Position numbers and translations under genes: made by a program
Part shown: one piece after another, positions 32,127 to 44,362 of the stretch
How the letters are laid out: the number at the start of each line of letters is the position of its first letter
Position numbering within the stretch: position 1 is the first letter of the stretch
Notes under the pieces: generated by a model
The model's database searches: none
The model's input: the letters and a program-made list of their open reading frames with translations, nothing else
What the model was told of the DNA's origin: nothing
DNA from: Tuctoria greenei
Taxonomy: Eukaryota; Streptophyta; Magnoliopsida; Poales; Poaceae
Reading direction: 5' to 3'
Assembly (NCBI GenBank): GCA_036927565.1
Contig: JAYESD010000006.1
Coordinates: forward strand, 105,435,353 to 105,499,352
Length of the DNA stretch: 64,000 bases

Positions 32127-33690
32127 TGAATGTAGGCCTAGAGGGGGGGTGAATAGGCCTTTTTGAAATTTCTCTGTTCCTGTAGCACTTCAACAACAAG
32201 GTCAAAACCAGATATATCGGACTAGTCCGGTAAAGTGCGGACTAGTCCGGATTTCACGGGCTAGGTTGATCAAGTTAGGTCAATTTGATTGTTTCGTTGA
32301 CGTTTGCAGCGGAAATATAAACTTTAATAATAGTTCAATAGTTGTATGTCAAGTTCTATTGCAAGTATGATTCTTGTTCAACTATTTAACTTGAATTCAA
32401 CAAAATGAATCAAACCCTAGATAATGTTGATCAACTAGAATGATGAACACAAACGAACAAGACACAAGATTTATCCCGTGGTTCGGTTACCACGAAGGCA
32501 ACCTACGTCCACGTTGAGGAGCCCACAAAAGGACCGGGTCTTCACCAACCCTTCCCTCATCGGATCGCCACGAAGGCCAATCCTCTTCCACTAATCACAC
32601 AGGGGTAAATCACCAAGTTGAAGGGGCGATCTCACAAGTTGAGAGCTCCCTTGATTACAAGTTTCAAGACCACCAATAACACACTTCGAAATATACAAAT
32701 TGAGATACAAGAGTGTGTTAGAGATTCAAACCAAGAGCTCAATCGTGTGCCAAGTGCCCTCTCCAATGATCTACAAGTGATCTTCAATGGATTGATTGAT
32801 TTTGCACTTAATTTCGTGGAGAGAGATGGTTTTTGAGTCTCTTGGGAGGTGTGACGGCGCTAGGGTTCGAGAGTTGGTGAAAGTGGGTCGTGCACCTCTA
32901 TTTATATGGGGTTTCTAAAAGTGACCGTTAGGGTTCAGAAAGATCGGACTAGTCCGTGGTGGTGACCAGACTAGTCCGGTGTGATGTGCGAAGCAAACCC
33001 TAAGTGTCCAGGAATATCGGACTAGTCCTGTTGAAAACGGACTTGTCCGATTTCGCTGCTGGAAATCTTCGGACTAGTCCGATTGTCATTGGACTTGTCC
33101 GGACCTGTGAAACCCTAAGTGTTTAGGATGACAATTCCGCACTTGGAGGACTTGTCCGATTTAGATCAGAGTGTATATCGGACTAGTCCGTGTAATCACC
33201 GGACTTGTCCGAAGTGGATCAGAAAGAATATCGGACTAGTCCGAGTCACAACGGACTTGTCCGATTTTGTGTGACTTGTGCATTGTGTTAAGTACTAGTC
33301 CGCATTGGAGAGGACTAGTCCGAAGTGGATCAGAAAGATATCGGACTAGTCCGGTAGAGACCGGACTTGTCCGATCTAGTGCAGAAAGTGATATCGGACT
33401 AGTCCGGCTGATATCGGACTAGTCCGGTCCTGTATAACTTTGTGCATTGTATGTGTGTGCTTGAAAGTGATTGAGCTCTTGGGTGTGTTTCCTTAACACA
33501 CTCTATACATGATAATCTACTATTTTCTTCTTCTTGAGCTCAAATTCACTTTGCTTCTCATTTCCCTTCTTTTTGGCATTTTGCTCATTTTTCATCATTT
33601 GCCTGCATTCATCTCAACAAAAGGATTGGGATCCCAATTGCTTGTCATAAATCATCCAAAACCCACAAGGGAGTCCTAGATGCACTTTCA
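32127..33690 (-). repeat. SIR-2 5' LTR
   Basis: 1564 bp, partner of 24288-25855. The inverted TATA box is at 32899-32906 and the U3 array at 32945-33427. Differences from its partner are few by eye, mostly transitions and small length changes in the G run. Confidence 0.88.
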
Positions 33691-33695
33691 CTGAT

Positions 33696-34275
33696 CATTA
33701 TCGAACTAGTCCGATTTTTTGTGTCCATAACCCTAGCCGCCGCCAAACCCTAATCTTCCTCACCCCACTTGCTGAAGCTTTCTCTCTCCACGCTCGAGCT
33801 CCCCAAGGCGATTCTTCAATTCCTCCATAAAAACTTCACATGTTTGGGTGGAGATTGACCTTCTTCGCGTAGGGATTGAAGACCACATACTTGTCCGATC
33901 CTTCAACACCTACATCTCCGCGAATCAAGAAATTTAGGTACATTTTCCTCCCTAAACCTAGAAATTGCTACTTCCTTCAATGCTAATCAACTAGCTTGGT
34001 TCCTATCACCATATACATGCTTCCTTGATGTATTTCATTGATGCTAAGCTAGTTGTGCATTAGAAATTACCATTTGTCTCATAGTTAGGTTTCTAGAGGT
34101 TGAACATCGGACTAGTCTGGCCCATGCAAGGACAAGTCTGGTCAACCGGACTAGTCCGTGCCTGTACACCAGACTAGTCTGATTTTTTTGAACTCAACCC
34201 TAACTTCTCAGTTCCTCCATGCAATTCCTTTTCATCTATTCTCATCAATACCTTGTGAAATCTATTCCTAGGACA
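33696..34275 (+). promoter_or_regulatory. SIR-3 spacer, second part
   Basis: Non-coding counterpart of 12408-12960 in SIR-1. It has scattered, more decayed palindromes near 33703, 34108, 34148 and 34172, immediately upstream of the extra ORF. Confidence 0.55.
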
Positions 34276-35813
34276 ATGTCGAGCACCAACGACGAAATAT
34301 CTGACTTTGAGGCTGAGATGGACCACGAAGTCGTGCTTCGGTCCTCGACGAGCCTTAGCAAGAAGCGCCAAGATCGCCATCCGAGCTGGCACCTTCTCCT
34401 CCCCAGTCTCGAAGGAAAGTGCTCGCGAAGAAGCCATCATCCAAGGCTTCTACTGGAGGTGGCCCTCGCCAAGCCAAGGGCAAGGGCAAAGGAATTGCAA
34501 CGGGCCCGATTGGCCCCCTAAAGCTGTCAGCTCCAAGGGAAGGGGCCAGGGATCCCACAGAGGAGAGATTCAATGGAAAGGGCAGTGACACGATGGCCAA
34601 GTTAAGGAATGTTGATTGTTACAACCGTCCAAAGCAAGCTGCAGATGGGAGGTTTTGGAGTAATTTTCATGGAGATTTCTACAAGACCGTCTATCTCCCA
34701 ATGAAGACACTCTTGGTGCGCAACCAATGGATAGATTGGGCGCACTTTGAGAAGAAGTGCTGCTCACCCTTTGTTGAGGTGGTCGAGGAAATGGAAAGGC
34801 ATGGCCTGAGGGACCACTTCTCTTTCAGGAACAATTGGAATGATGAGGTCATTGCACATTTCTATGCGACGTGCCACTTTGCTAGTGACGAGGAAGAGCG
34901 GGTGACTTGGATGACTCAAGGATCTAAGTACACTGTTACCTATGAAGAGTTTGCAAGATTGCTGCATCTTGACACCTCAAGCAATGACAACCTGATCATC
35001 CAAAACATTGGTGTCATTGAGAAGGACAAGATTAAGTTTCTATATGAACCCAACTCCAAGTTCAACCCCCCTTCTACCAAGAATATGATGCCCTTCTTTG
35101 TGGTGTTGAACAGGGTTCTATGGAAGACAATTGCCCCCAAGGATGGGGATGCTGGAAGTGTGCAGGGGTACCTCAGGACCTTGATGAGGGTCATTAGCAA
35201 AGACAAGAAATTTGATGTCTTTGACTATATCTGGAACGACATGGTCAACATCTCCTCCACACCGAACAGGTCGTGTCGCTACGCACCTTACCTCATGTTT
35301 ATGTTTGAGAAGGTTACAGGAATAGAGTTCGTTAAGGACGTGGAGCACCTTCCCTTGAGGCACCAGATGCCTCAACAGCCAAGTATTCAAGCTGCTCCAT
35401 ATCCGGCTTCCAGCCCTGAGGTTGCAGCCAGAGCCAGTGCAAGAGCTAGGGCTGCTCCCGCCACTAGGGCCCCTACTCAAAAGGGGTCCCCAAGTGGTAT
35501 CTTGAAGTACCTGACTGCCATTTTTGCCTCCTGCAAAAAGTCCAAAGTGAAGGCTCACAAGCTCAACAAGAGAAGAAAGGCCAACATGAGATATGTCAAG
35601 GAGAACATGAAGTAGATTTGTCAAAAGCTGGAGATCGAGCCCATTGGATCTCCAGTAATTTTTGATGACACCGACTCTGATTTCACTCAGCTCGGGCCCT
35701 TGACTCCCTCTGAGCTTGCCTATTTTGGCATTGGGGACTCGAGTGGTTTCGCTCCTCCTCATCAGCCAGAGGATGAAGATGAAGATGACGAGAGGACCGA
35801 CAGTGAGGCTTGA
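34276..35813 (+). pseudogene. SIR-3 extra ORF, frameshifted with one stop
   Basis: This is a homologue of the SIR-1 extra ORF. It starts MSSTNDEISDFEAEMDHEV at 34276. A length change near 34380-34420 moves the conserved part into another frame, which is then open to a TAG at 35613-35615 where SIR-1 has CAG (VKQLSEKLE). The acidic tail (DEDDERTDSEA) ends at a TGA at 35811-35813. The core is highly similar to the SIR-1 copy (RFWSNFHGDFYKTVYLPMKT, GSVQGYLRTLMRVISK, DYIWNDMVNISS), although the LTRs of the two elements are clearly diverged. This suggests the protein was under selection while the subfamilies separated. Confidence 0.8.
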
Positions 35814-36282
35814 AGACTTTAGGTCCCTCCCCTCCTTCTTTTTGGTGTCTTGATGCCAAAGGGGGAGAGAATGAGGGGGAGTCTTAGGTTTTAGCTGTAA
35901 GATGCGAGGAGAACTTCTTTTTATGTCTTTTGTCTATTTTGTGGTTGTAAGACTTTTAGTGTGCTCTTTTAATGTTTTTTGTTCCTGTGATGCAATGTTT
36001 TGAACTACTTATGAAGAAATTGATGAAATCTGTGATTTTGCTATAAGAATGACATATATGCTTGTTGTCGATGTGTTAATGTCAATTATGTCATTCTCAT
36101 CATGATTATTGCTTCTATACACTTCGTTCTGCATCCCACCATAAAGAGTGCACATATGGATCATGTTTTCATTGCTTAATGTGTTTTAAACTCATATGTG
36201 CACACTTTATGAAAATCTCAACTTTTCATCATATTTTGTGAAATCGCAATTTGTTGTCATAAATCACCAAAAAGGGGGAAAT
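35814..36282 (+). other. SIR-3 3' untranslated region and polypurine tract
   Basis: No gene. It ends with AAAAAGGGGGAAAT, the polypurine tract, against the LTR start at 36283. Confidence 0.75.
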
Positions 36283-37757
36283 TGAAAGTGAATCTAGGAA
36301 TCCCTTGTGGGTTTTGGATGATTTATGACAAACAAATGAGATCCTAACTACTTTGTTGAGATGAGCACAGGTTTTAATGAGAAAATAAGCAAAGTACAAA
36401 AAAGAAAGGAGAATGAGGAGCAATGTGGAAAAGAGCTCAAAGAACAAGTGTAGAAGATCATTGTGTATGGAGTGTGTTAAGGAAACACACCCCAAGAGCT
36501 CAAGCACAAATAATCACACACATTGCAAAAGTTTATACAGGACCAGACTAGTTCGACTGACCCCGGACTAGTTCGATATCTTTCTGCACAAGATCGGACA
36601 AGTCCGATATCACCACGGACTAGTCCAATATCTCTGTAACTAGAATCAGACTAGTCCTCCCAAGTGCGGACTAGTCCTCCAAACACCTCACAAGTTGCAC
36701 AAAATTGGATAAGTCCGATATTAGCACGGACTAGTCCGAAAAACCCTCTGACCTAAATCGGACAAGTCCTCCAGGTGCGGACTTGTCCCCAAATTCACTT
36801 AGGGTTTCACTTTTCCGGACAATTACAATATCTATTGGACTAGTTCGAAGATTTCCATAACCAAATTCATATTTCGGGACACCTAGGGTTTGCTACACAC
36901 AGCACACCAGACTAGTCCGGTGTTTACCACGGACTAGTCCGATATTCCTAAACCCTAACGGTAACTTTTGGGAACCCCATATAAATAGGTGTACACGACC
37001 CATCTTTCAGATAAATCGACCCCCAGCGCCGTCACACCTACCAAGAGCCTAGAAAACACCTCTCTCCAAGAAATCAAATGCAACAAAGATCAATCTCTTG
37101 AGGATACACATTGGATCATTGGAGAGACACGGTTCATCACTCATTGAGCTCTTGGTTTGATTCCCTAACACAATCCTGTGGTTTTCATTGTAATCTTTCG
37201 AGTGTGTTCTTGGTGGTGTTCTTGTTGTAATCTTGAGGAGCCCCCAAAGTGTGAGAAGGCCCCTTGAATTCGGTTATTTGCCCTTTGTGATAAGTGAAGA
37301 GGATTGGCCTCTGTGGCGATCCGACGAGGGTAGGGTTGGAGAAGACCCGATCCTTTTTTGGACTCCTCAACGTGGATGTAGGTTGTCTTTGTGTGAACCG
37401 AACCACGGGATAAAGTGCTTGTGTTCTTACTTTGCGCTCATCGTTCTTATACTTTATATCAATCTAGGGTTTCAATCAATTTTGCTTACTTTACATTGAA
37501 ACATTGAATATAAGATTGACTTGTGGTACATCCTAGTTCATAATCGTGTAACACTTCAATTAGAAGTATATTTCCGCTGCATACATCCTAGGATCAAGAT
37601 AATCAATCAAATTTGATAAACCTAGACGGTACACACCGGACTAGTTTACACTTGACCGGACTAGTCCGATATCTCGAGGTTTGATCTGGTTGTTAAGTGT
37701 TACAGGTTTCGACAGAAAATCGAAAAGGAATATTCACCCCCCTCTAGGCCACATTCA
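36283..37757 (+). repeat. SIR-3 3' LTR
   Basis: TGAAAGTGAATC to CCACATTCA, 1475 bp, plus orientation. U3 palindromes are at 36543-36952, in part decayed. The TATA box TATAAATA is at 36980-36987 and the U5 doublet at 37637-37671. It belongs to a subfamily distinct from SIR-1/SIR-2. CTTCT at 37758-37762 is the expected right target duplication. Confidence 0.85.
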
Positions 37758-38651
37758 CTTCTCCACCACCCACTGTCCTTGAATGCTTCCGGGGGAGCGG
37801 CTCAGCCGTGGGTCCAAGACATCGACCACTTTGTCATTGTGGCCACCAATTCTCCCAACTGAGGGAGGCGTCATGTGTCACTATCGTGCACGCTATCCAT
37901 CAACTGTCACATTGCCGACTCTCGTTCCACCAGGCTTACTAGCATTGGTCGGATCCCCACGGAGGACCTGAGGGCCAAGCTTGACCATCGTCAAGGTCAG
38001 ATAGATGGCAGCGTCATCATCGAGCGGCAGCGGGAGAGACGACACAACCTTGACGTCGAATACGGCCCTCAAGAGCCTGAGCAGGAGGCGTCCTCCATCC
38101 AAGGTGCACCTGTGAGACCTATGTGTGCTGAATACATTGGCTATGACGATAAAATTTTGAATACTACCAAAACACCTTTTCCAACAAGGTCCAACTCTAG
38201 GTCCGAGCTCCAGCAAGGTCCGACAATAGGTCTGACTTGTTTTGGGTAGCTCCGGCAAGGTCCGGCGTAAGGTTCGACTTACTTTGGCTAGGTTTGCCAT
38301 CTTTGTCTATGTCCGACATATTTTGGCTAGGTCTGACTTCTTTGTCTAGGTCCGACTTATTTCGGCTAGGTCCGACTTGTTGTGGCCAAGTCCGACATGT
38401 TCTGGCGTTAGGTCCGAGTAAGCTCTAGTAAGCTCCGGCGCTAGGTCTGACTAGCTTTGGTAAGCTCCGGTGCTAGGTCCTTATAGCTTTGGTAAGCTCC
38501 GGCTCAAGGTTCGATTAGTTTTGGCAAGGTCTAGAGCTAGATTGCAATGATTCTGCTTTTACTTTGAATTGATTCGAACTTTCTTTACATCTATAGAAAG
38601 CTGGCTTAGTATTCTTTTTTTGGTGTGTGTTGGTGGTTATGGTTGATATCT
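37758..38651 (+). other. Unassigned sequence with short degenerate repeats
   Basis: Up to about 38130 there is GC-rich sequence with a 124-codon open frame (37875-38249) that I do not recognise. From 38190 to 38540 there are degenerate repeats of about 25-35 bp, built on GGTCCGACTT followed by TTGGCTA and later AGCTCCGG with CTAGGT. It may be the upstream LTR part of COP-4, which would make the solo LTR an insertion in that LTR. Confidence 0.4.
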
Positions 38652-40207
38652 TGAAAGTGCATCTAGGAATCCATTTTGGGTTTTGGATGATTTATGACAA
38701 GCAAATGAGATCCTAACCACTTTGTTGAGATGAGCACATGTTTTAAATGAGAAAATGAGCAAAGAGCGAAAAAGAAAGGAGATTGAGGAGCAATGTGGAA
38801 AAAGAGCTCAAGGAACAAGTGTAGTATATCATTGTGTATGGAGTGTGCTAGGGAAACACACCCCAAGAGCTCAAACACAAATAAACGCACACATTGTACA
38901 AATCTATACAGGACCGGACTAGTCCGACTGACACCGGACTAGTCCGATATCTTTATGCACAAGATCGGACAAGTCTGATATCACCATGGACTAGTCCGAT
39001 ATCTATCTGACTAGAATCGGACTAGTCCTCCCAATGCGGACTAGTCCAGAAAACACATCACAAGTTGCACAAAATCGGACATGTCCGATCACACAACGGA
39101 CTAGTCCGATATCATTCTGATGAAAATCGGGCAAGTCCGATATTGGCACGGACTAGTCGGGAAACCCTCTACCTAAATCGGACAAGTCCTCCATGTGAGG
39201 ACTTGTCACCCAATTCACTTAGGGTTTCACTGATTCGGACAAGTCCGATGATTATCGGACTAGTCCGAAGCTTTCTAGAAGCGAAATCAGACAAGTTCGC
39301 TTCTAGCCAGACTAGTCCGATATTTCGGGACACTTAGGGTTTGCTACACACTGCACACCGGACTAGTCCGGTGTCCACCACGGACTAGTCCGATATTCCT
39401 AAACCCTAGTGGTCACTTTTAGGAAGCCCATATAAATAGATGTGCACGGCCCAACTTTCACCCCTCTCGACCCCCTGCGCCGTCACACCTCCCAAGAGCC
39501 TCAAAAACACATCTCTCCACGAAATCAAAAGCAACAAAGATCAATCCCTTGAGGATACACTTTGGATCATTGGAGAGACACGATTCATCACTCATTGAGC
39601 TCTTGGTTTGATTCCCTAACACACTCCTGTGATTTTCATTGTAATCTTTCGAGTGTTTTCTTGGTGGAGTTCTTGTTGTAATTTTGGGGAGCCCTCAACG
39701 TGTGAGAAGGCCCCTTAAATTTGGTTATTTACCCTTTGTGATAAGTGAAGAGGATTGGCCTCCGTGGCAATCCGATGAGGGTAGGGTTGGAGAAGACCCG
39801 GTCCTTTTGTGGACTCCTGAACGTGGATGTAGATTGCCTCTGTGGACCGAACCACAGGATAAATTGTTTGTGTTCTTACTTTGCGTTGATCGTTCTTATA
39901 CATCATATCAATCTAGGGTTTCAATCAATTTTGCTTAATTTACGTTGAAACATTAAATATAAGATTTACTTGTGGTATACCCTAGTTCATAATCGTGTAA
40001 CACTTCAATTACCAGTATATTTCCGCTGCATACATCCTAGAATCAAATCAATCGATCAAACTTGATTAACCTAGTCGGTACACACCGGACTAGTCCGCAC
40101 TTGACCAGACTAGTCCGATATCTCGAGTTTTGATATGGTTGTTAAGTGTTGCAGGTTCCGACAAAATTCAAAAAGGCCTACTCACCCCCCCCTCTAGGCC
40201 ACATTCA
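38652..40207 (+). mobile_element. Solo Sirevirus LTR (SIR-3 subfamily)
   Basis: TGAAAGTGCATC to CCACATTCA, 1556 bp, with TATCT on both sides (38647-38651 and 40208-40212). No internal region remains, so it is the product of LTR-LTR recombination. The U3 array is at 38912-39398 and is better preserved than in SIR-3. The TATA box is at 39431-39438 and the U5 doublet at 40085-40119. Confidence 0.9.
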
Positions 40208-41473
40208 TATCTTTTTGCTAAGGTTTGCAACATGCTTATGTGTGGTGCTCACGTAAGGTGTTGTGGTTTCAGAACTAACGAGAGTCAAGTCGAGGGCTTG
40301 TGCTCGGAAGTATTGGTTGTTTATTCATGTGCAGGTGTTGTTTGAGTTCAAGACATGGCTTGTGATGGGATCCATGGAACTAGTCTAAGGTAGAATATGA
40401 GGTTCAACAACCAAGTTCGGGAGGAATTGTGGTTGAGTTTATCAAAAGGTTGCGCAACATGTTTGAATCAAGAACAATGCATATGATGGTATTGTGGACG
40501 TCGTTGGAAGATGTTTGCTCGTGTGCAAGGAGTGCATGGACGTGGCAACATGGTTTGAAGGCGTGATGAAGAGAAGTGGACGTAAAGAATTGGTCGAAAA
40601 GGTCCAACCGACTATGTTATGGACTCAGGCTGCGGCTGATTCGGGTTAGACTCAAATATGGAAAGATTTGAGTTGGTTATGGTAGGATTTTGTGTGGGTC
40701 GTGAAGTTGGGTTATTTTAAGAATGTGGGATACATTCCTAAGGTGTTTGGAAGTCTTAAAATTGCTTCTATCTGCGTATAGAAGAGTCTTGAGTAGTTAT
40801 GGAAAGTTATGATTCGTGAACTGAATAGGATTAGAGTCTTAGTTAGGATTGGGTTGGGCTAAGGGCTGGTTATATAAGCAAGGGAGGCCAGAGATCGTGG
40901 TAGAAGATTTTGAGTCTGTTACTTTTGTGTTTTGATCAATAAAATTCGTAGTTTAAAGGAGCTTTTGTGCCTTGTTCATTCGACTTTTTTCAGACAAGTT
41001 TTTCTTATCGAGTTTCTGCACAACACTACCTTCATTGGGTGGTTTTATCATAACTCGAGTTTTTCAGATCCAATTGATGTGATTCCTTGTGGGTTGTCTT
41101 CACAACATGATTATCAATCATATGTGAAAATTTCACGGTCATTGGATTTGTTGTTTTTGATCTACACGAGTTTCTTTGCATTGTTGCGGATCTATTTTTC
41201 TCGGGTAGGACAAATTAACCTTTGTTCGATCTTTCGATCGTAATTTGAATTTTTCTCGACGGATTTTCGTGATTCTTATTGTGACATCTTCGTGACTTCA
41301 TTCTCCATAATATATACTGGTTTTGTTAGAATTTAACACATTTAGATTAGTTGCACACATGATTTTTTAACAGATCAATTTTCTGCTGAGGGGTTTTCGT
41401 TGCATCCACTGAAAAAGTTTTAATCTACCATTCACCCCCTCTGGTAGCTTTACACATGCTCTTCGATCCTACA
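40208..41473 (+). mobile_element. COP-4 5' LTR, 3' part
   Basis: This copia LTR ends TACA two bases before a tRNA-iMet primer site (TGGTATCAGAGC, 41476-41487). A TATA-like TTATATAA lies near 40869, followed by an AATAAA at about 40938. The LTR start was not found and may lie left of the solo LTR. It contains no CGGACTAGTCCG arrays. Confidence 0.6.
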
Positions 41474-41535
41474 GTTGGTATCAGAGCCATGGTGCTCTAA
41501 TATTTATAATTTGCATATGTTTTTGACTAATCATC

Positions 41536-43735
41536 ATGGAGAAATACTCGACAAAATCTTGTGTGTTTATTGGCATTGATTTTCAAGTTTGGAAGGCACG
41601 CATGGAAGCTTTTATCCAGGCGCAAGCCTTCGTGATATGGAAAAAGGTGTACAAGCCTTACTACGTGCTGCCGAACGATCAAGTCACGACAACAAACTTA
41701 AAGATGTTGACAACAACAACAAAGCCTGGAACTTGATAATCCAAGGACTAACTCAGAGCAACTTCGACCGTGTTGTACACCTCCGATCGGCGTATGATGT
41801 GTGGAGAGCACTTTGTTACTACCACAAAGGATCTAACACGATCAAGGAGGAAAGGCAGGATATGTTCAAGAAAGAATATATGTGCTTTGAGATGCAACCA
41901 AGTGAGTCAATTGACAAATTATTTGCTCGCTTTAACAAAATTTTCAGCAACTTGCGTAGTGTTAATATCAACTTTTTAGATGCTGAAAATGCTAGGCAAT
42001 TATTAAGTGCACTAGACATGTCAATCTGGCAGATGAAAGTAATATCTATTCGTGAATCCACTATCATGAGTACACTTACATTATATGTGCTTTATTCCAA
42101 GTTAAAAACTCATGAAATTGACATTATATCACGTAAGAACCCCAAAAAGTCTATTGCATTTATTTCTCAATGTGATAAGCCTAGCTCTGGCCAATCTTCA
42201 TATAGCAGTACACATGCTTTGCTATCTTTACTAACCCTATAACAGATTGAAGAATTTTCAGAAGACGAGCTAGCACTCATCTCTACTCGGTTCTCAAAAG
42301 CATTGCAAAATGCGAGAACCAGAAGGAGAGGAAGCTTCAGACATCAATGATGCTTTGAATGTTGTAAGACATGACACTTTCATATAGATTGCCCTAACCT
42401 TTCAGGTCCTTCTACCCATGATGATAAGAAGAATAATGTCAAGTCCTCTTTTGGCAACACCAACAAGAAAAAGAAGGGTTTTACAGGACGCAAACTGATA
42501 AACTGTTTCATCACCGCACTTCAAGAACTTGGCTCGAGTGATGTAGACATTGGAAGTGACGAAGATGAAGAAGATGATTTGGCAAACTTGTGCTTCATGG
42601 CGGGAAAATCAAGATCAAGTATGGAGGATGCAGAACACAACAATGACAACGAAGAGGTATGTCCTACTTGTGATGAAATGTGTGATGCTATTTCCTGTGG
42701 AACTGTTATTGTTAAGAAAAAGGACAAAAAGCATAGGGACAATGCTGTTAAAATTGAGTCACTAGAATTTGAAATTAATCATTTGAAAACCTTGATTCCT
42801 AGTGATGATTCTTGTTCCTCATGCGATTTAATATATGAACAATTGTCCTCCTTAAGAAGTGCACACTCCTCCACTCTTGATAAACTTGAACTTGAAATTG
42901 AAAAGAACAAAATGCTTGCTGCACTTAATGATAAAAACATCAAAGATGCTTGTTGTTCAACAATTGATTTGCATTGTTCTACTTGTGATGATCTTGATAA
43001 GAAACTACAAGATGCTATGAATGAAATTTCTATATTGAACAATGCTTTACGTTCTCATGAAGTTAAATATTGATCCAAATCCAAACTTTAAGGAAAAAAT
43101 CATGTCAAAACTGCTTAGACTTGTCTAAAGAACTTGATAACAAAAATTTGACACTAGAGTGGTTTTATAATGAGAATAAGAATCTGATCTTGCTGTTAAA
43201 TTCTTATAAACTTTGCAATGATAAAACTGGTTTAGGTTTCGATTCTCATGCTTGCACATCCACCTAAAATTGGAAAGTCATTAGGAAGTGATTTGATTAA
43301 AACAGTTCATAAACCAAAAGAGGTGGTTTTTAAATCTATTGGAGTGTTGTCACATTCGGGTTCAAATAAACATACTGCATGCTCATCTAGACATGAACAC
43401 AACGTCAAATTTCATTATACCTATTGTGGTAGAGATGGTCATGTCATAGATTTTGTTATAGACTAGCTAAAAACATAAAAACGAAAAGAATGCAAGCTAG
43501 ATCTGATAATTCTCATGCAAAATTTGTTGCACATACTAAACCGAATGTCAGGAACATGCAACCTACTGTTATGAGTAAAAAACATTCAAAGTTTACCTCC
43601 GGAGCTTCAGTTTTTACCTCTAGACCTTCTGTTTTTGCCTCCAGAGCTACTGATTTTTGTGCTGCACAAGTAACACCTCATAGGTCAGTAGTTAAGAACA
43701 AAAAAATCTCAAACTTTGACTCATAAACCTTCTAT
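41536..43735 (+). pseudogene. COP-4 gag, several lesions
   Basis: It starts MEKYSTKSCVFIGIDFQVWKARMEAFIQ at 41536, then shifts frame near 41640 into the copia gag core (KAWNLIIQGLTQSNFDRV, KEEYMCFEMQPSESI-type text, to 42242). A decayed zinc-knuckle region follows near 42340-42400. From 42579 to 43072 an open stretch predicts a Cys-rich coiled coil (ISILNNALRSHEVKY at its end), and more broken frames run to about 43735. The layout matches long-gag copia elements. Confidence 0.65.
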
Positions 43736-44362
43736 TTTATCTCAACTTTCACGTGTTATTCCTGCTAAACATCGTGTGACTCAGTACTGGATTCCTAAAT
43801 GCCTTTTGACTCACCCCAGTACTGAGTCATCGACGTATTGTGCTTCTATGTAGGTTACACGCTTGAGGAAGGAGAACATTTGGATTGTGGATTCAGGTTA
43901 CTCACGCCACATGACCGGTAACAAAAAATTGTGGAGAATTGTGAGGTTTCTTTCGATGAAGCTAGCTCAGGTACTAGCTCAAATATTTCAGGTCCGGATC
44001 CATATCCCCAGGGAGAGGGTATTTTCGTTGAAGACGAGGAAGAAGAGGTGTTACTGTCCAAATATTCAGTAGCTAATGACACTGTTCCAAATCCTAATTT
44101 TGATTCACAACCAGCACCGACGACCACCATTGCTGGTCCAGATCGTCCTCAAGTCACAAGCTTATCGGTTTGTGATGAACATGAAGAAGAGGAAGCTTGT
44201 GAATTGTCCACTACCCTCCGGATTCTCAAAAGTCATCCCCAACAACAAATTATTGGAAGCATGGACGAACGAGTCACAAGGTCCATGTTTTTCGATCCAA
44301 ACTCTCACGCTCATTCTGCTTTTGTTGCTTCTTTTGAACCCAAATATATATCACACGCACTC
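43736..44362 (+). pseudogene. COP-4 pol remnant: protease joined to the integrase-RT linker
   Basis: WIVDSGYSRHMTGNKKLW near 43878 is the protease active-site region, with Tyr where the family usually has Cys. Within about 60 bp the sequence changes to the acidic linker that normally lies between integrase and RT (GSMDERVTRS, SAFVASFEPKYISHAL). The integrase domain has therefore been deleted. The Athila LTR cuts it off at 44363. Confidence 0.65.

Larger units (their letters stand above)
24288..33690 (-). mobile_element. SIR-2: Sirevirus lacking the extra ORF, 9.4 kb
   Basis: LTRs at 24288-25855 and 32127-33690 have TG...CA ends and a CTGAT duplication at 24283-24287 and 33691-33695. It is a close relative of SIR-1 in the same orientation. 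It keeps gag and pol but has lost about 2.4 kb of the 3' region, including the extra ORF and its spacer. It lies inside SIR-3, which resumes at 33696. Confidence 0.92.

Noticed and set aside
34219..34588. Short overlapping ORFs at the start of the SIR-3 extra ORF as separate genes
   Set aside because: They are pieces of one frameshifted ORF, as the SIR-1 copy shows.
37875..38249. 124-codon plus ORF as a host gene
   Set aside because: No recognisable domain, and it lies among element sequence; kept only as unassigned.
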